Positions 15,483-25,193 of a DNA stretch of 64,000 nucleotides are shown in pieces. The translations under genes were made by a program, and so were the position numbers. Positions within the stretch are counted from its first letter, which is position 1, and the number at the start of each line of letters is the position of its first letter. Source of the DNA: Vulcanimicrobium alpinum. GTDB lineage: Bacteria; Vulcanimicrobiota; Vulcanimicrobiia; Vulcanimicrobiales; Vulcanimicrobiaceae. The stretch is taken from NCBI RefSeq assembly GCF_027923555.1, contig NZ_AP025523.1, forward strand, positions 3,352,484 through 3,416,483, written 5' to 3'. The notes under the pieces were generated by a model that saw only the letters and a program-made list of their open reading frames with translations, did not search any database and was not told the origin of the DNA.

Positions 15483-16865
15483 TTAGTTGAAGGGGTCGTC
15501 GTCTTCGGGGGCGTGCGTAGTGCCGCGACGCTGGTCGATCCAGTCGCGAAGGCGTGCTTCGGCGCCTTGACGGCCGGGTTCGAAGTACGCGCGCTTCCCC
15601 AGCGCGTCGGGGAGGTTCGACTGCAGCGCGACCGCCGGCGGCAAATCGCCTTCGGCGTTCATCGCCGCGTAATCGGTGTGCGCGTAGCGGTAGCCTTCAC
15701 CGTAGCCGAGGTTCTTCATCAGCTTCGTCGGCGCGTTGCGCAGGTGCAGCGGCGGCGGTTCGGTGCGCGAGTTCTGCACGTCGTCCATCGCCGCGCCGTA
15801 GGCGCGTCCCACCGCGTTCGACTTCGGCGCCGTCGCGAGGTAGAGCGTCGCGTGCGCGAGCGGATAGAACCCCTCCGGCATCCCGACGAAGTGCACCGCC
15901 TGCTGCGCCGCGATCGCGAGCGGGAGCGCCTGCGGGTCGGCGAGGCCGACGTCTTCGCTGGCGAGGATCACCAGCCGCCGCGCGATGAACAGCGGCTCCT
16001 CGCCGGCATCGATCATCCGCGCGAGCCAGTAGATCGCCGCATCGGGATCGCTCCCGCGAATCGTCTTGATGAAGGCGCTGATCGTGTCGTAGTGCGCGTC
16101 GCCGCCCTTGTCGTAGTTCGCGGCGCGGCGCTGCAGCGCGTCGGCGATCGTCTGCACGTCGATGCGCGGGTTGCCGCCGGCGTCCTTCGGCGCGGCGGCG
16201 GCGGCGAACTCGAGCGTCCCGAGCGCGACGCGCGCGTCGCCGTTCGCGAGGTTCACCAGCGCCTCGCGCGCCTCGTCGCTCATCGCGACGTGCAGCGTGC
16301 CGAGCCCGCGCTCCTCGTCGGCGACCGCGCGGTCGACGAGCGTGCGGATATCATCGTCGGAGAGCGCTTTAAGGACGAATACGCGCGAGCGCGAGAGCAG
16401 CGCGGAGTTCACCTCGAACGACGGGTTCTCGGTCGTCGCGCCGATCAGCGTGACGGTCCCGTCCTCGACGTACGGCAGCACCGCGTCTTGCTGGGCTTTG
16501 TTGAAGCGGTGGATCTCGTCGATGAACAGCACGGTGCGGCGTCCGGCGGCGCGCAGCTTCTGCGCGTCGGTGACAACGCGCCGCAGGTCCGCGACGCCCG
16601 CGCTCACCGCGGAGAGCGCCGCGAAGTGCGCGCCGGTCTGCTGGGCGATGATCTGCGCGAGCGTCGTCTTCCCCGTCCCCGGCGGCCCCCATAGGACCAT
16701 CGAAGGGGCCTGATCCGACTCGATCGCGCGTCGCAGCGCACGGCCGGGGCCGACGATCTGCTCCTGACCGACGAACTCGTCGAGGGTGCGCGGGCGCATG
16801 CGCGCGGCGAGCGGCTCGCGCACCTTGCCGCCCGCACCGCCGCTCTCGTCGAAGAGCCCGAGCAC
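15483..16865 (-). CDS. rarA: Replication-associated recombination protein A (RarA/MgsA)
   Basis: A AAA+ ATPase of 460 residues with the full RarA pattern. It starts with the LAARMRPRTLDEFVGQEQIVGPGRALRR-type block, then Walker A GPPGTGKTTLAQ, Walker B LFIDEIHRFNKAQQD, sensor ATTENPSFEV and the C-terminal tetramerisation region with GMPEGFYPLAHATLYLA. It acts at stalled replication forks. GTG 16865 is the likely start. It follows the second LptA-like gene by 21 bp, which suggests co-transcription with a cell-envelope operon. Confidence 0.95.
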   Translation of the reverse strand: MLGLFDESGGAGGKVREPLAARMRPRTLDEFVGQEQIVGPGRALRRAIESDQAPSMVLWGPPGTGKTTLAQIIAQQTGAHFAALSAVSAGVADLRRVVTDAQKLRAAGRRTVLFIDEIHRFNKAQQDAVLPYVEDGTVTLIGATTENPSFEVNSALLSRSRVFVLKALSDDDIRTLVDRAVADEERGLGTLHVAMSDEAREALVNLANGDARVALGTLEFAAAAAPKDAGGNPRIDVQTIADALQRRAANYDKGGDAHYDTISAFIKTIRGSDPDAAIYWLARMIDAGEEPLFIARRLVILASEDVGLADPQALPLAIAAQQAVHFVGMPEGFYPLAHATLYLATAPKSNAVGRAYGAAMDDVQNSRTEPPPLHLRNAPTKLMKNLGYGEGYRYAHTDYAAMNAEGDLPPAVALQSNLPDALGKRAYFEPGRQGAEARLRDWIDQRRGTTHAPEDDDPFN

Positions 16866-16886
16866 TTCAGCCGCGCTCCATGGCCC

Positions 16887-17627
16887 TTAGAACGGCAGCT
16901 TCCGCTTCTTGGGTGCGGGCGTCGGCGAGGCGGAGCCGGGTTCGGGCGTGGGGACCGGCTGTTTGATGACGATCGGCTTGCCCGTCGCTTCGTAGTGTTT
17001 GGAGTTCAGGTTGTAATCGATGACGTCGGTGCGCATCGACGCATCGCCTTCGCTGGTGCGCACGTGCCCGGCGAGGTGCAGGTTGCCGGTGACGCGGTTG
17101 AGGATGCCGCTGTCGGCGATCGCCTTGCGCGCGCCCTGCTCGAAGTGGACGTTCCCCGTCGCGACGTAGATCTTCGCTTTTGAATCGACGTCGAGCTTGT
17201 CGCAGGTCAGCGTCGCCGGACCGCCTTTGGCGTACGCGTCGCTGGACTGCGTCGCTTCGGGCGCGTTGCCGTTGTCGTGGATCACGACGTTGCCGATCAG
17301 CGTGATCGTCCCGCGCTTCTCGTTGCCGGTTGCGCTGTCGGCGCTGCCGTCGCTCCCCGGCCGCGAGAACACCACCTTGTGCGGCATCTCGAAGTCGCCG
17401 TTCTGATGCGTCGTGATCGTGTCGGTTTCGACTTTGTATTCCGGCGTCTGCAGCGTCGAGGTCGTCGAACCCAGCGGGGCCATTGTTTCACGGGGCGCCG
17501 CGGGCGCGATCGGTGCTGCGGGCGCGGTCGAGGCCGCCGGCGACGCTTGCGGCGCTGGCGACGCGGCGATCCACGCGACGGCGAACGCCGCGAGCACCGC
17601 CGTCGCGACGGGCTTGGGCGCGCTCAC
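16887..17627 (-). CDS. LptA/OstA-like periplasmic protein (second of two)
   Basis: A 246-residue protein with an N-terminal hydrophobic signal (AVLAAFAVAWIAASPAPQA), a Pro/Ala linker and an OstA/LptA-type beta-jellyroll region. Repeats such as TLIGNVVIHDNGNAPEAT, TLTCDKLDVDSKAKIYVATGNV and GNLHLAGHVRTSEGD are typical of LPS-transport bridge proteins. The GTG start overlaps the stop of the upstream paralogue (GTGA). The C terminus is a Pro/Ala stretch ending PAPKKRKLPF, almost the same tail as its neighbour. The tandem pair probably arose by duplication and may form a periplasmic bridge. It implies an outer membrane with LPS-like lipid. Confidence 0.85.
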   Translation of the reverse strand: MSAPKPVATAVLAAFAVAWIAASPAPQASPAASTAPAAPIAPAAPRETMAPLGSTTSTLQTPEYKVETDTITTHQNGDFEMPHKVVFSRPGSDGSADSATGNEKRGTITLIGNVVIHDNGNAPEATQSSDAYAKGGPATLTCDKLDVDSKAKIYVATGNVHFEQGARKAIADSGILNRVTGNLHLAGHVRTSEGDASMRTDVIDYNLNSKHYEATGKPIVIKQPVPTPEPGSASPTPAPKKRKLPF

Positions 17628-18292
17628 AGCGGTTTCCGCCGCTTCGGCGCCGGCGTGGGCGCGGGGATCGGAGCGTTGGGGCCGGCCTGATTCGCCGGCT
17701 GCGTCATGACCGCCGGACCTCCGCGGACTTGCGCGTCTTTGGTGTTGAGATTGTAGTCGACGATGTCGGCGGAGAGCGTCGAGCCGTTGTCGCTCAAACG
17801 CACGCCGCCTTCGAGGTGCAGATTTCCGCTGTTGCGGTCGAGCACGCCGCGATCGGCAGTCCCGCTGCGCCCGCCCTGCGAGAAGCGTACGTGACCGGTC
17901 GCGGTGTAGAGTTTTGACTTCGAGTCGATGTCGAGCTTGTCGCACGTCAGCGTCGCGACGCCGCTGCCGCCGTAGCCGCCCGCGCCGGTCGCCTCCGGCG
18001 CGTTCCCGCTGTCGTGCACGACGACGTTGCCGAGCAGCGTCGCGATCCCGCGCTTGTAATTCCCCTGCGCGCGATCCGCGGTCGCATCGGTCCCGGGACG
18101 ATAGAACCTCACGGCGTGAGGCATCGTGAATTCGCCGGTGTTGAGGTTCGAATTCGTCGTGTCGGTCGCGATCTTGTAATCGCGCGACTCGAGTCCTCCG
18201 GCGTCCTGCGCGCTCGCCGGCATGACGGCGCTCACGCTCCAGGCGAGAGCGAGCGGCACGGCGGCGCGAAGCAGGCGGGGGAAACGGATCAT
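17624..18292 (-). CDS. LptA/OstA-like periplasmic protein (first of two)
   Basis: A 222-residue paralogue of the next gene. A clear signal peptide (RLLRAAVPLALAWSVSAVMPASAQD) precedes the OstA-like region, where TLLGNVVVHDSGNAPEAT, TLTCDKLDIDSKSKLYTATGHV and GNLHLEGGVRLSDN match the second copy segment by segment. The C terminus ends PAPKRRKPL. ATG 18292 puts the signal peptide at the N terminus. It lies 41 bp after mreB. The family moves LPS from the inner to the outer membrane. No lptB, lptC or lptFG genes are in the window. Confidence 0.86.
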   Translation of the reverse strand: MIRFPRLLRAAVPLALAWSVSAVMPASAQDAGGLESRDYKIATDTTNSNLNTGEFTMPHAVRFYRPGTDATADRAQGNYKRGIATLLGNVVVHDSGNAPEATGAGGYGGSGVATLTCDKLDIDSKSKLYTATGHVRFSQGGRSGTADRGVLDRNSGNLHLEGGVRLSDNGSTLSADIVDYNLNTKDAQVRGGPAVMTQPANQAGPNAPIPAPTPAPKRRKPL

Positions 18293-18333
18293 GACGATAT
18301 CTTCAACGCTGCGATGGGCCGCAATGGTGCGCC

Positions 18334-19458
<1,125 letters not shown>

Positions 19459-20817
19459 CTACGGAGCGGCCTGAACGCTCGGATACTCGCTGGTTTCGAA
19501 GGTCCCGAGCGGTTCGTTGAAGGGAATGATCCCGCTCGACCGCTGCACTTGACCGCCGAGCGATGCGAGGGTCTCTTCGAGCCGTTCGTACCCGCGGTCG
19601 ATGTACTCCAGTCCGATGATCTCGGTCTCGCCCGCGGCGCACAATCCCGCGATCACCAGCGCTGCGCCGGCGCGGATGTCGGGCGCCTCGACCGGCGCGC
19701 CGGAGAGCTGCGCGACGCCCTTCACGAGCGCCGTGTTGTTGTCCCTCGCGACGCGTACGTCGGCACCCATGCGGACCAGTTCGTTGATGTACGAGAAGCG
19801 CGCGTTGAAGATCGACTCCTCGACGACGCTCACGCCGGGCGCGGTGCACAGAAACGAGATCAGCTGCGGCTGGAGATCGGTGGGGAAACCGGGATGCGGC
19901 GCGGTGACGACGTCGGTGCCGCCCTTCACCGTGTCGGCCTGCACGCGGACCCAGTCGTCGCCCGACGTGACGGTGACGCCGGTTTCGGAGAGCGCGAACT
20001 GCAGCGCGTGCAGATCGTCGGGACGCGACTTCTTCACCGTCACGTCGCCGCGGGTGATCGCGCCCGCGATCAGCAGCGTGCCGGCGGCGATGCGGTCGGG
20101 GATGATCTCGTACTCGACGCCGTGCAGTTCGCGCACGCCGGTGATGCGGATCGTGTCGCCGCCCTGGCCCGCGATCTTCGCCCCCATCGCGACCAGGAAA
20201 TTCGCGAGATCGACGACTTCCGGTTCCATCGCGGCGTTGCGGATCAGCGTGTCGCCCTCGGCCGTGACCGCCGCGAGCATCGCGTTCTTCGTCGCGCCGA
20301 CCGACGGCGTGCGGAACTCGATCTCGCCGCCGTGCAGCCGGCCGTCGTTGCCGTTCGCGATGAGGTACCCGTGGGCGACGGAGACCTCGGCATCGAGCGC
20401 GCGGAACGCGGCTTCGTGCATGTCCGTCGCGCGCGTGCCGAGCACGCATCCGCCCGGCAGTGGAACCTCCGCGCGTCCGAACCGGCCGAGCAGCGGTCCG
20501 CACAGATCGAACGACGCCGCGAGCTTGCGCACCAGCGTGTACGGCGCGCGGTACTTGTTGACGTTCGCCGCGTCGATCGTGAGGGTGTTGCGGTCTTCCA
20601 TCGCGACGCGCGCGCCGAGCGCCTCGAGCAGCGACCACATCACCGAGACGTCGGTGATCCGCGGGACGCGATGCAGCGTCACCTTGCCGCGCGCAAGCAG
20701 CGAGGCCGCCATGATCGGCAGGGCGGCGTTCTTCGCGCCCTGCACGTCGACGGAGCCTTCGAGGCGTGCGCCGCCGACGACGCGCAGCGTGGTATCGAGC
20801 CGATCGAGAACGTTCAT
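19459..20817 (-). CDS. murA: UDP-N-acetylglucosamine 1-carboxyvinyltransferase (MurA)
   Basis: A 452-residue EPSP-synthase-fold enzyme for the first committed step of peptidoglycan synthesis. Lys29-Asn30 lie in VQGAKNAALPIMAA. The catalytic cysteine is present as Cys124 in LPGGCVLGTRATDMH, so a fosfomycin-sensitive form is expected. Further family blocks are PSVGATKNAMLAAV, PDRIAAGTLLIAGAIT and HPGFPTDLQPQ. The ATG at 20817 overlaps the stop of the upstream gene by ATGA. The C-terminal tail after the last conserved block (EPLGTFETSEYPSVQAAP) is a little longer than usual. Confidence 0.96.
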   Translation of the reverse strand: MNVLDRLDTTLRVVGGARLEGSVDVQGAKNAALPIMAASLLARGKVTLHRVPRITDVSVMWSLLEALGARVAMEDRNTLTIDAANVNKYRAPYTLVRKLAASFDLCGPLLGRFGRAEVPLPGGCVLGTRATDMHEAAFRALDAEVSVAHGYLIANGNDGRLHGGEIEFRTPSVGATKNAMLAAVTAEGDTLIRNAAMEPEVVDLANFLVAMGAKIAGQGGDTIRITGVRELHGVEYEIIPDRIAAGTLLIAGAITRGDVTVKKSRPDDLHALQFALSETGVTVTSGDDWVRVQADTVKGGTDVVTAPHPGFPTDLQPQLISFLCTAPGVSVVEESIFNARFSYINELVRMGADVRVARDNNTALVKGVAQLSGAPVEAPDIRAGAALVIAGLCAAGETEIIGLEYIDRGYERLEETLASLGGQVQRSSGIIPFNEPLGTFETSEYPSVQAAP

Positions 20818-21338
20818 GCGACGCTCCACCCGACCAGCGGCTCCAGGGGGAAGGTTTCGTCGTCGTGGGCGCCGCCGGTGAATGTGGCCTGCAGCCCGCC
20901 GTCGGACGCCACGCCGATCTGCACCGTGAACGCGCGAGTCCCGTCGACCTCGCGCATCCGCGCGCGTGCGCTCTCGGCCTTCCCCGCGTACCGCCCGCCG
21001 TCGACGTCCACGAACCGGATGTTCCCGTCGGGATAGAAACCGAACGCGACGGACTGCTCGCCGGCGCCGGCCCGCGCGAGCTGGGTGAGCGAGTCGGCCC
21101 CGTCGGTCAGAAACGCGGGGAGCGAGGAGGGGGGCAGCGGGGGCTCGGCTCCAGGCTCGGCGACGCCGATCGCCTCCCGCGGGGGCTGCGGTGCCGGCCG
21201 CTCCGGCAGCGGGGTCCGCTCGTTCTCGAGCGTCCCCCAATGCTCCATCGCCCACACGCACAGACCGAGTGCCGCAAGTTGAACGGCGGCCGCGGCCACG
21301 AAGACCCACGGCGAAGTACGCTTCATCCCGAACGGCAT
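20814..21338 (-). CDS. Membrane-anchored hypothetical protein upstream of murA
   Basis: A 174-residue protein with one N-terminal membrane helix (WVFVAAAAVQLAALGLCVWAM) and then a Pro/Glu-rich linker. A soluble beta-rich domain follows (GFYPDGNIRFVDVDGGRYAGKAES, AFTVQIGVASDGGLQATFTGG). It overlaps murA by four bases, so it is co-translated with it. The start may be the first ATG or the ATG four codons later. No family is recognised. The context suggests an envelope role. Confidence 0.75.
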   Translation of the reverse strand: MPFGMKRTSPWVFVAAAAVQLAALGLCVWAMEHWGTLENERTPLPERPAPQPPREAIGVAEPGAEPPLPPSSLPAFLTDGADSLTQLARAGAGEQSVAFGFYPDGNIRFVDVDGGRYAGKAESARARMREVDGTRAFTVQIGVASDGGLQATFTGGAHDDETFPLEPLVGWSVA

Positions 21339-21423
21339 CTTCGACGCGCGGGACGATGTTTCTTAGCGTGCGTGCGCGTACACAAGCCGAACACGCCGCT
21401 TCCGCCGTGGAGGAACGAAGGTC

Positions 21424-22731
21424 ATGCAACGCAGCATCATCGCACCCGCCGAACGCGTGACGAACCTGCGCTGGGGGATCGCGCTGATCCTCGGGTTCGG
21501 CGTTCTCATCAACTACATCGACCGCGGCGCGCTCAGCGTCGCGTCGAAACCGCTCCACGACGACCTCGGAATCGGCCCCGAACAGTTCGGATGGCTCTCG
21601 GGCGCGTTCTTCGCGGTGTACGCGATCGCACAGCTCCCCGTCGGATACATCCTCGATCGCTACGGGGTCACGGTGATCTCGCGCATCGGCGCGTTCCTGT
21701 GGAGCCTCGCGGCGGCGGCGACGGCGCTCGCGCCGAACTTCGCGGCGATCGTCGGCGCGCGGCTCTTCCTCGGCGTCGCCGAGGCGCCGACGTTCCCCGC
21801 CAACGCTAAAGCGACGGGCTACTGGTTCCCGAAATCGGAGCGCAGCTTCGCGACGTCGCTGTTCGACGCCGCGGCGAAGCTCTCGAACGCGATCGGCGTG
21901 CCGTTCACCGCGTTCCTGATGGTGCAGCTCGGCTGGCGCGGGATGTTCTGGTCGACTGCGGTGCTGAGTTTGATCTTTTTCGTGCTGTTCTACGTGTTCT
22001 ATCGCAACCCGAGCGAAGACAAGCGGCTGACCTACGCCGAGAAGAAGTACATCCAAGAGGGCGGCGCCGAGCCCGAGACCGTCGACGGCGTGCGGCCGCG
22101 CGGCGCGAGCTACCTGTATCTTCTCCGCCAGCGCAAAGTGTGGGGCCTGACGCTGGGATTCTCGGCGTACGGCTACCTGTTCGGCTTTCTCATCACGTGG
22201 CTGCCGACGTACCTGCAGTCGACGTTCGGCGTGAACATCCTCAAAGCGGGCGGCTACGTACTGCTGATCTGGGGCGTCGGAACGATCGCCGACCTGATCG
22301 TGGGGGGCTATCTCGTCGACTACTTCATCAAGCGCGGCGCCGATCCGAACCGCGTGCGCAAAACGGCGCTCGTCGCGGGATTGGTGCTCGGCTTCGCGAT
22401 CGTCGGCGCGGCGTACACTAAAGACATCAACGTCGCGGTCTTCTGGATCACGATCGCGGTCGCGGGGATCTCGTTTCACGCGCCGGTGGGCTGGTCGCTC
22501 CCCGCGCTCATCGCGCCGCGCAACAGCACCGGGCAGGTCGGCGCGATCATGAACTGCCTCAACAACGTCGCCAACTTCTTCGCGCCGGTCGTCACCGGCT
22601 ACATCGTCGGCACGACCGGATCGTTCTACGCGGCGCTCGTCACCGCCGGCGTGATCCTCATCATCGGGATCTTCTCGTACACCGTCATCCTCGGCCACAT
22701 CGACAAAACGCCGGAACCGGCAGGTGCCTAA
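21424..22731 (+). CDS. MFS transporter, sugar-acid/anion:cation symporter type
   Basis: A 435-residue, 12-helix transporter. The first helices carry the GFGVLINYIDRGALSVASKPL motif typical of hexuronate/glucarate permeases of the ACS family. YILDRYGV stands for the loop 2-3 motif, and FTAFLMVQLGWRGMFWSTAV is characteristic. A strong GGAGGA ribosome site precedes ATG 21424. The next gene, an FGGY kinase, starts inside its last codons, so import and phosphorylation of a sugar acid or polyol is the obvious reading. The exact substrate is not visible. Confidence 0.9.
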   Translation: MQRSIIAPAERVTNLRWGIALILGFGVLINYIDRGALSVASKPLHDDLGIGPEQFGWLSGAFFAVYAIAQLPVGYILDRYGVTVISRIGAFLWSLAAAATALAPNFAAIVGARLFLGVAEAPTFPANAKATGYWFPKSERSFATSLFDAAAKLSNAIGVPFTAFLMVQLGWRGMFWSTAVLSLIFFVLFYVFYRNPSEDKRLTYAEKKYIQEGGAEPETVDGVRPRGASYLYLLRQRKVWGLTLGFSAYGYLFGFLITWLPTYLQSTFGVNILKAGGYVLLIWGVGTIADLIVGGYLVDYFIKRGADPNRVRKTALVAGLVLGFAIVGAAYTKDINVAVFWITIAVAGISFHAPVGWSLPALIAPRNSTGQVGAIMNCLNNVANFFAPVVTGYIVGTTGSFYAALVTAGVILIIGIFSYTVILGHIDKTPEPAGA

Positions 22732-24217
22732 CGCTCCGGATGCGGTTGTTGGAATAGACCTCGGCACCAGCGCGGTCAAGGTGCTCGCGTCGACGACCGA
22801 GGGGCGCCAGATCGCGATCGGCTCGGAGTTCTACGGGCTCGAGGCGCCGCATCCGGACTTCGTCGAGCAGGACGCGGACGTCGTGTATCGCGCGACGATG
22901 CGCGTCCTCGAACGCGTCCTCGCCGACGTGCGCCTGCGCGGGAGCGAAGTCGTCGCGATCGGGTTTTCGAGCGCGATGCACGGCGTGCTGTGCGTCGACG
23001 ACAGCGGCGAGCCGATCTCGCGCGTCATCACCTGGATGGACCGCCGCGCACACGCGATCGCCGACGGCTGGCGCGCGGACGGCAACGGCTCGGCGCTTTA
23101 CGCGCGGACCGGCGCGCCGATGCATCCGATGCTTCCGGTCGCAAAGCTGCGCTGGCTGGCCGAGAACGACCCGGCGCTCTTCGCGAAAACGCGCCGGTTC
23201 GTCGGGCTCAAAGAACTGCTCGTCTTCCGTTGGACCGGCGAGTGGCTCGTCGATCACGGGATCGCATCGGCGACCGGGATGCTCGATCTGCGCACGCGCG
23301 ACTGGGATCCGCTCGCGCTGCAGCTCGCGCAGATCGACGCGGGGCGGCTCTCGCAGCCGGCGCTGCCGTCGACGGCGCTGCGCACGCTGCGCCCCGCGAT
23401 CGCGCGCGAACTGCACCTCGCCGAGCGCTGCGCGGTCGTGCTGGCGTCGTCCGACGGGCCGCTCGCGAACATCGGCGTCGGCACGAGCGAACGCGGCGAC
23501 CTCGCGCTGACGCTGGGGACCTCGGGCGCGGTGCGGATCCTCGCCGACGAGCCGATGCTCGACGCGCAAGGCCGCACGTTCTGCTATTGCGCCGACGACC
23601 GGCGCTTCGTCGTCGGCGGCCCGACCAGTTCGGCCGGCGCGTCGCTCGACTGGATCTTCGCGCTGCTCCTCGACGAACTGCCGAAGGATCAGCGTTTCGC
23701 GCGCGCAGCCGCACTTGCGAGCGAGATTCCGCCCGGCGCCGACGGTCTGGTGGTGCAGCCGTTCTTCGCCGGCGAGCGCGCGCCGTATTGGCGCAGCACG
23801 CTGCGCGGCGCGTTCGAGGGTCTCGATCTCGCGCACGACCGCCGCACGATCCTGCGCGCCGCGTTCGAGAGCGTCGTGTTCGGCGTGTACTCGGTCTACG
23901 AAGCGATGCGCGAGAGCGCGGGCGACGCGCAGCGGCTGCTGCTGACCGGCGGTCTCACCAAAGCGCCGCTGGTCCGCGGACTGCTCGCCGACGTTTTCGC
24001 GCTCCCCGCGGTGCAGCCGCACCAGCAGGAGGCTTCGGCGTTCGGCGCCGCGCTCGTCGCGGCCGAGGCCGTCGGCCTGATCGGCGACGCGGCGCAGGCC
24101 GCGCGCGCGGTCGGCTACGACGCGCCGACCCAGCCGGATCGCACGAAGCGCGACGCGTATCGCACCGCATACAAACGGTTCCGTTCGCTCGTCGACGCGC
24201 AGCTCGCGGCGGGCTGA
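22724..24217 (+). CDS. FGGY-family carbohydrate kinase (gluconokinase-like)
   Basis: A 497-residue kinase with phosphate 1 GIDLGTSAVKVLAS, a TWMDRRA segment, LALTLGTSGAVRIL and GGLTKAPLVRGLLADVF near the C terminus. FSSAMHGVLCVD resembles gluconokinases and xylulokinases. GTG 22724 lies within the end of the transporter gene (8-base overlap), so expression is coupled. Pairing with an ACS-type transporter favours gluconate or a related sugar acid over xylulose, but specificity is inferred only. Confidence 0.9.
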   Translation: MPNAPDAVVGIDLGTSAVKVLASTTEGRQIAIGSEFYGLEAPHPDFVEQDADVVYRATMRVLERVLADVRLRGSEVVAIGFSSAMHGVLCVDDSGEPISRVITWMDRRAHAIADGWRADGNGSALYARTGAPMHPMLPVAKLRWLAENDPALFAKTRRFVGLKELLVFRWTGEWLVDHGIASATGMLDLRTRDWDPLALQLAQIDAGRLSQPALPSTALRTLRPAIARELHLAERCAVVLASSDGPLANIGVGTSERGDLALTLGTSGAVRILADEPMLDAQGRTFCYCADDRRFVVGGPTSSAGASLDWIFALLLDELPKDQRFARAAALASEIPPGADGLVVQPFFAGERAPYWRSTLRGAFEGLDLAHDRRTILRAAFESVVFGVYSVYEAMRESAGDAQRLLLTGGLTKAPLVRGLLADVFALPAVQPHQQEASAFGAALVAAEAVGLIGDAAQAARAVGYDAPTQPDRTKRDAYRTAYKRFRSLVDAQLAAG

Positions 24218-24252
24218 AACCGGACGCCGGTGCGCGATGTCGCACCACGCGT

Positions 24253-25167
24253 ATGCCGGTTCCCGCTCGCAACGGCGTGGTCTACGGAGCGCTCGTCCTG
24301 CTCGCGCTGATTTGGGGCTACACGTGGGTTGCGATCAAGGTCGCGACCAACGACGCCTCGCCGCTGCTGGTCGCAAGCGGACGGATCGCGCTCGGCGTCG
24401 CGGTGCTGTTCGCGATCCTCGCGGCGACGCGCCGTTCGCTCCGTCCGACCCCGCTCGGCCCGACGATCGTCCTGGGACTGCTGCAGACCACCGGCTGGAC
24501 GGTGCTGCAGACGATCGCGGTCTCGCTCGGCGGTGCCGGAAAAGTTGCGATCCTCGGCTACACGATGCCGTTCTGGGTCGCGCTGATCGCGTGGCCGTTT
24601 CTCGGCGAGCGCATCGCGGGCGCACGCTGGATCGCGCTCGCGCTGGCGGCGGCCGGGCTCGCGCTGGTCGTCTCGCCGCTGGGACCGCGGACGATCGCCG
24701 GCGATCTGCTCGCGGTCGGTGCGGGTTTCCTGTGGGCATGCAGCGCGGTGTATCTGAAATGGATGCGCGCGCGCTACGACGTCGACTTGCTCTCGCTCAC
24801 CGCCTGGCAGATGCTGTGGGGCGTCCTGCCGATGCTCGCGCTGACGGCGATCGTGCCGCAGCACGTCCGCTTCACACCGTCGTTCGTCGCGGCGATGCTG
24901 TTCACGGCAGTGCTCGGCGCCGCCGTCGCCTGGTATCTCTGGATGTTCGTCCTCTCGCACTTGCCCGCGGGCGTGGCCGGGATCGCGTCGCTCGCGACAC
25001 CGGTCGTCGGCGTCGCGGCGTCGGCGCTGCAGCTCCACGAGATCCCGTCGCCCACCGAGATCGCCGGGATGGCGCTCATCGTGATAGCGCTCGCCGTCAA
25101 CGCGTTCCCGGCGAGCGCATCGCTGCCGCACCGAAAGGCAACGGCCGCGGCCCCCCGGCATCTATAA
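24253..25167 (+). CDS. EamA/DMT-family transporter
   Basis: A 304-residue protein with about ten membrane helices and two EamA repeats (ALIWGYTWVAIKVATN in the first, GAGFLWACSAVYLKWM in the second). Family features such as GKVAILGYTMPFWVALIAWPFLGERI and LPAGVAGIASLATPVVGV are clear. These transporters export amino acids or other metabolites. ATG 24253 follows the kinase by 35 bp on the same strand. Substrate unknown. Confidence 0.9.
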   Translation: MPVPARNGVVYGALVLLALIWGYTWVAIKVATNDASPLLVASGRIALGVAVLFAILAATRRSLRPTPLGPTIVLGLLQTTGWTVLQTIAVSLGGAGKVAILGYTMPFWVALIAWPFLGERIAGARWIALALAAAGLALVVSPLGPRTIAGDLLAVGAGFLWACSAVYLKWMRARYDVDLLSLTAWQMLWGVLPMLALTAIVPQHVRFTPSFVAAMLFTAVLGAAVAWYLWMFVLSHLPAGVAGIASLATPVVGVAASALQLHEIPSPTEIAGMALIVIALAVNAFPASASLPHRKATAAAPRHL

Positions 25168-25193
25168 GGGAACCCGTCCTCGAGGTGCGTCCC

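Noticed and set aside
20817-22779. In-frame upstream extension of murA running across the MFS gene on the opposite strand
   Set aside because: MurA homology begins at ATG 20817. The extension is Arg/Asp-rich and antisense to a real transporter gene.
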